Origin: JAUMBM01 sp964441755
GTDB taxonomy: Bacteria; Bacteroidota; Bacteroidia; Chitinophagales; Saprospiraceae
NCBI GenBank assembly: GCA_964441755.1
Contig: CAYTVG010000008.1
Span: 62,001-126,000, forward strand
Length of the DNA stretch: 64,000 bases
Direction of reading: 5' to 3'
The position numbers and the translations under genes are program-made. Of the stretch, positions 62,559 to 64,000 are shown piece after piece; position 1 is the first letter of the stretch; each line of letters starts with the position of its first letter. Under the pieces are notes generated by a model. The model saw only the letters and a list, made by a program, of their open reading frames with translations. It was not told the origin of the DNA and did not search any database.

Positions 62559-63425
62559 TCAGAATATCCAGGTCGCTCCAAAGCTCACCGTCACTACAAT
62601 ATGCAATAGCACAATCACGAGCATGATGAGTGCGAAAGGCATATGGACAACGTGCCAGTAGCGGAAAAGCTTTTGCATACTGCGCAGGCGGCTGATACGG
62701 TTGCTTAGGGTCAGCTCCTGCTGTACCAGCCGGGTCACATGCTTGATGTCTTTGCCGGCTAGCCCCTGCTGCCGTAAATCTTTGCGTACTCCGGCCAGCA
62801 TACTCCTGTCCGACAGATATTTAGTGATCATTTCCTGCAATAGATTGCCCCCTGATGTAGCCGGCCCGTTTACATAGGCAAGCAACTGCTGGAAGTTGGC
62901 GGGATCGAGCTGGTAACTTCCTGATAAAAGGCTGCCCAAGTCGGTCTTCATCGACTGTATCTCATGCAGATGCAGCATGCGGCCTTCGATGGTGCGCGGT
63001 ATCTGGATGTAGATGAAGCGACCGATAACGCCACTGGCTACAACAGCCACCATACTCCAAAATGCAATGGATACAATGCCGCCAAACTTGAAGGCAGTAT
63101 GAAATAATACCATAATCGGGCCTAGCGTACACAAAAAAATATGGAATTCAAGCCAGTATTTTAGGCGCCCAAAGCGGGCAAGAAACTTGTAGCGCTTGCG
63201 GGCAATGTAGATACTTACACCAAAGGCAATCAAAAGGGTACCTATGATGCCCAGGCCGTGTCCAAAGAGTCCGCTGGGCTTGAAGTAATCGTGATCAGGG
63301 TGGTAAAATCGCTCTTCCAAGGGTGTTGCGTAGTAGGAAGCGCCTTTATAGGCCAGAAATAGGGTGACTATTAGTACGATGGCGGCCATCGTCGCAATGT
63401 ACACCCGGTGAAGTGCAGAAGACAT
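62559..63425 (-). CDS. Membrane protein, probable dihaem cytochrome b
   Basis: A 288-residue inner-membrane protein with about five hydrophobic segments (near 10-28, 52-74, 90-112, 116-140, 262-286). H95 and H109 on one helix, and H261 and H275 on the last, are each separated by 13 residues, the spacing seen in b-type haem proteins that hold two haems between helix pairs. H56 is a further candidate. The middle part (residues 145-250) is a charged cytoplasmic or periplasmic domain. It is first in the block and could pass electrons to the periplasmic cytochromes. I do not recognise a named family. Confidence 0.78.
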   Translation of the reverse strand: MSSALHRVYIATMAAIVLIVTLFLAYKGASYYATPLEERFYHPDHDYFKPSGLFGHGLGIIGTLLIAFGVSIYIARKRYKFLARFGRLKYWLEFHIFLCTLGPIMVLFHTAFKFGGIVSIAFWSMVAVVASGVIGRFIYIQIPRTIEGRMLHLHEIQSMKTDLGSLLSGSYQLDPANFQQLLAYVNGPATSGGNLLQEMITKYLSDRSMLAGVRKDLRQQGLAGKDIKHVTRLVQQELTLSNRISRLRSMQKLFRYWHVVHMPFALIMLVIVLLHIVVTVSFGATWIF

Positions 63426-63763
63426 ACGCGCTACAGTTTACAATTCTTATATCAAGCGGCAGCAGGCCTGCAATTTGCTACAAATAGATACAGCCATACT
63501 GCTACAGCAAGGCTCAATCGGGCACGGCCTAAGCTAAGTGAGTGTATTGGATTAACAAAAATAGCAGATTCATATAAGACTTTACGTCTCTTAGCCAATC
63601 TATTTTTAAAAAGCTGTACAGCCTCTGTAGGGATTAAAAAAATTTTACCGCATACAGTGGCCAGCAAAACTGCTTATTCAAAAAGCTCGTTGGCGGCCTC
63701 AGCTGCCAACGAGCCTTCTGTACCGGACGCTGGATATTTGTTAAAAACCCATGGGCCGGTATT
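63426..63763. other. Intergenic region upstream of the electron-transfer block
   Basis: About 340 bases. The left part should carry the promoter of the eight-gene block, though I see no clear minus-7/minus-33 pair. The right part has a terminator for the next T9SS gene. No coding sequence or RNA gene is seen. Confidence 0.5.
63685..63714 (-). terminator. Terminator of the T9SS gene at the window end
   Basis: A 10-bp perfect stem (GCTCGTTGGC) with a 10-base loop is followed on the minus strand by TTTT. It lies 49 bases after the stop of the T9SS gene. Confidence 0.7.
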
Positions 63764-64000
63764 TTATTTGACGATTGACAGCTTCTGCGTCGACAACTGA
63801 TCGCCCTGACGGACGCGCAGCAGATAAATCCCGGCAGGGAGCCTGCTCACATCCATGGCCACCTGCTGCGCTCCTTTACTCAGCGACTGCGTTTTTTCAG
63901 CGACTACCTGCCCGCTGAGGTTTAGCACACTTACATCCACAGGGCCGTCCGCATAGAGATCAACTGTTACCATGACTTCGTCCCGGGCAGGATTGGGCGT
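63764..64000 (-). CDS. T9SS-exported protein, C-terminal sorting domain (partial)
   Basis: The last 78 codons of a protein whose 5' part lies beyond the window. The frame is open to the edge and begins TPNPARDEV, the usual PNP start of a T9SS type A sorting domain. It continues with VSVLNLSGQVV and LPAGIYLLRVRQGD and ends KLSIVK. The cargo itself is unknown. The product is probably secreted or attached to the cell surface after cleavage of this domain. Confidence 0.9.
   Translation of the reverse strand, partial: TPNPARDEVMVTVDLYADGPVDVSVLNLSGQVVAEKTQSLSKGAQQVAMDVSRLPAGIYLLRVRQGDQLSTQKLSIVK

Noticed and set aside
4201..63714. Hairpins as a REP/BIME or transposon-related repeat family
   Set aside because: Apart from both being palindromes they share no common sequence, and no transposase or target duplication is present.
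1..64000. tRNA, rRNA, riboswitch or prophage genes
   Set aside because: I read the intergenic stretches on both strands and found no cloverleaf, conserved rRNA core, known aptamer or phage structural gene. A covariance-model scan would be needed to exclude small RNAs.

Overview
This window comes from a member of the Bacteroidota. Several family-level signatures support that: the lipoprotein TamL next to a TrmH-type methyltransferase, a BT_3928-type DoxX protein beside a DUF1599 protein, a fused alpha/beta 2-oxoacid dehydrogenase E1, NusB of about 310 residues, and at least three proteins (plus one relic) with type IX secretion (T9SS) C-terminal sorting domains. The moderately GC-rich sequence, T9SS giants with HYR, SBBP and Fn3 domains, and multihaem cytochromes suggest a Saprospiria-like lineage, but that narrower placement is inference. 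I see no rRNA, tRNA, CRISPR array, insertion sequence or phage gene.

Layout. (1) 1-16.6 kb is mainly housekeeping: a DUF72 protein, an RNA methyltransferase, tamL, an M14 carboxypeptidase, accD, hemE with its DoxX and DUF1599 neighbours, two class V aminotransferase-fold enzymes, glmM and nusB. (2) 16.8-23.5 kb holds a dicarboxylate/amino-acid symporter, two small lineage-specific genes, an unusual TIR-like/TPR/SDR fusion protein, and a small outer-membrane protein. (3) 24-36 kb holds two giant T9SS cargo proteins on either side of an aldo/keto reductase, then a lipoprotein alkaline phosphatase. (4) 36-44 kb is metabolic: a crotonase, the fused E1, a secreted M19 dipeptidase, two enlarged Dpp/Opp-type permeases, an AlkD-like glycosylase and a relic of a T9SS protein. 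(5) RtcB lies at 44.5-45.9 kb. (6) 46.2-63.4 kb is a block of eight minus-strand genes for electron transfer. (7) The window ends inside another T9SS protein.

The electron-transfer block is the standout. In transcription order it encodes a membrane protein with two HX13H pairs typical of a dihaem cytochrome b, a membrane-anchored ferredoxin/flavoprotein, cytochromes with 23, 13 and 76 CXXCH motifs (112 in three adjacent genes, by hand count), an outer-membrane beta-barrel overlapping the 76-haem gene in a TGATG junction, an OB-fold lipoprotein, and a fused CcsBA haem lyase. Read together, these look like a complete route from cytoplasmic reductant through the inner membrane, along a very long haem wire, to an outer-membrane barrel, with a haem-attachment machine alongside. 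The 76-haem protein is built from the 13-haem paralogue's plan plus 63 added haems in blocks of 12+3, 12+3 and 30+3. An 819-bp perfect duplication inside the gene shows that expansion, or gene conversion, is recent.

Most transcription-unit ends carry long perfect inverted repeats, often in pairs, whose sequences are unrelated to one another. They are interpreted as terminators, not as a repeat family.
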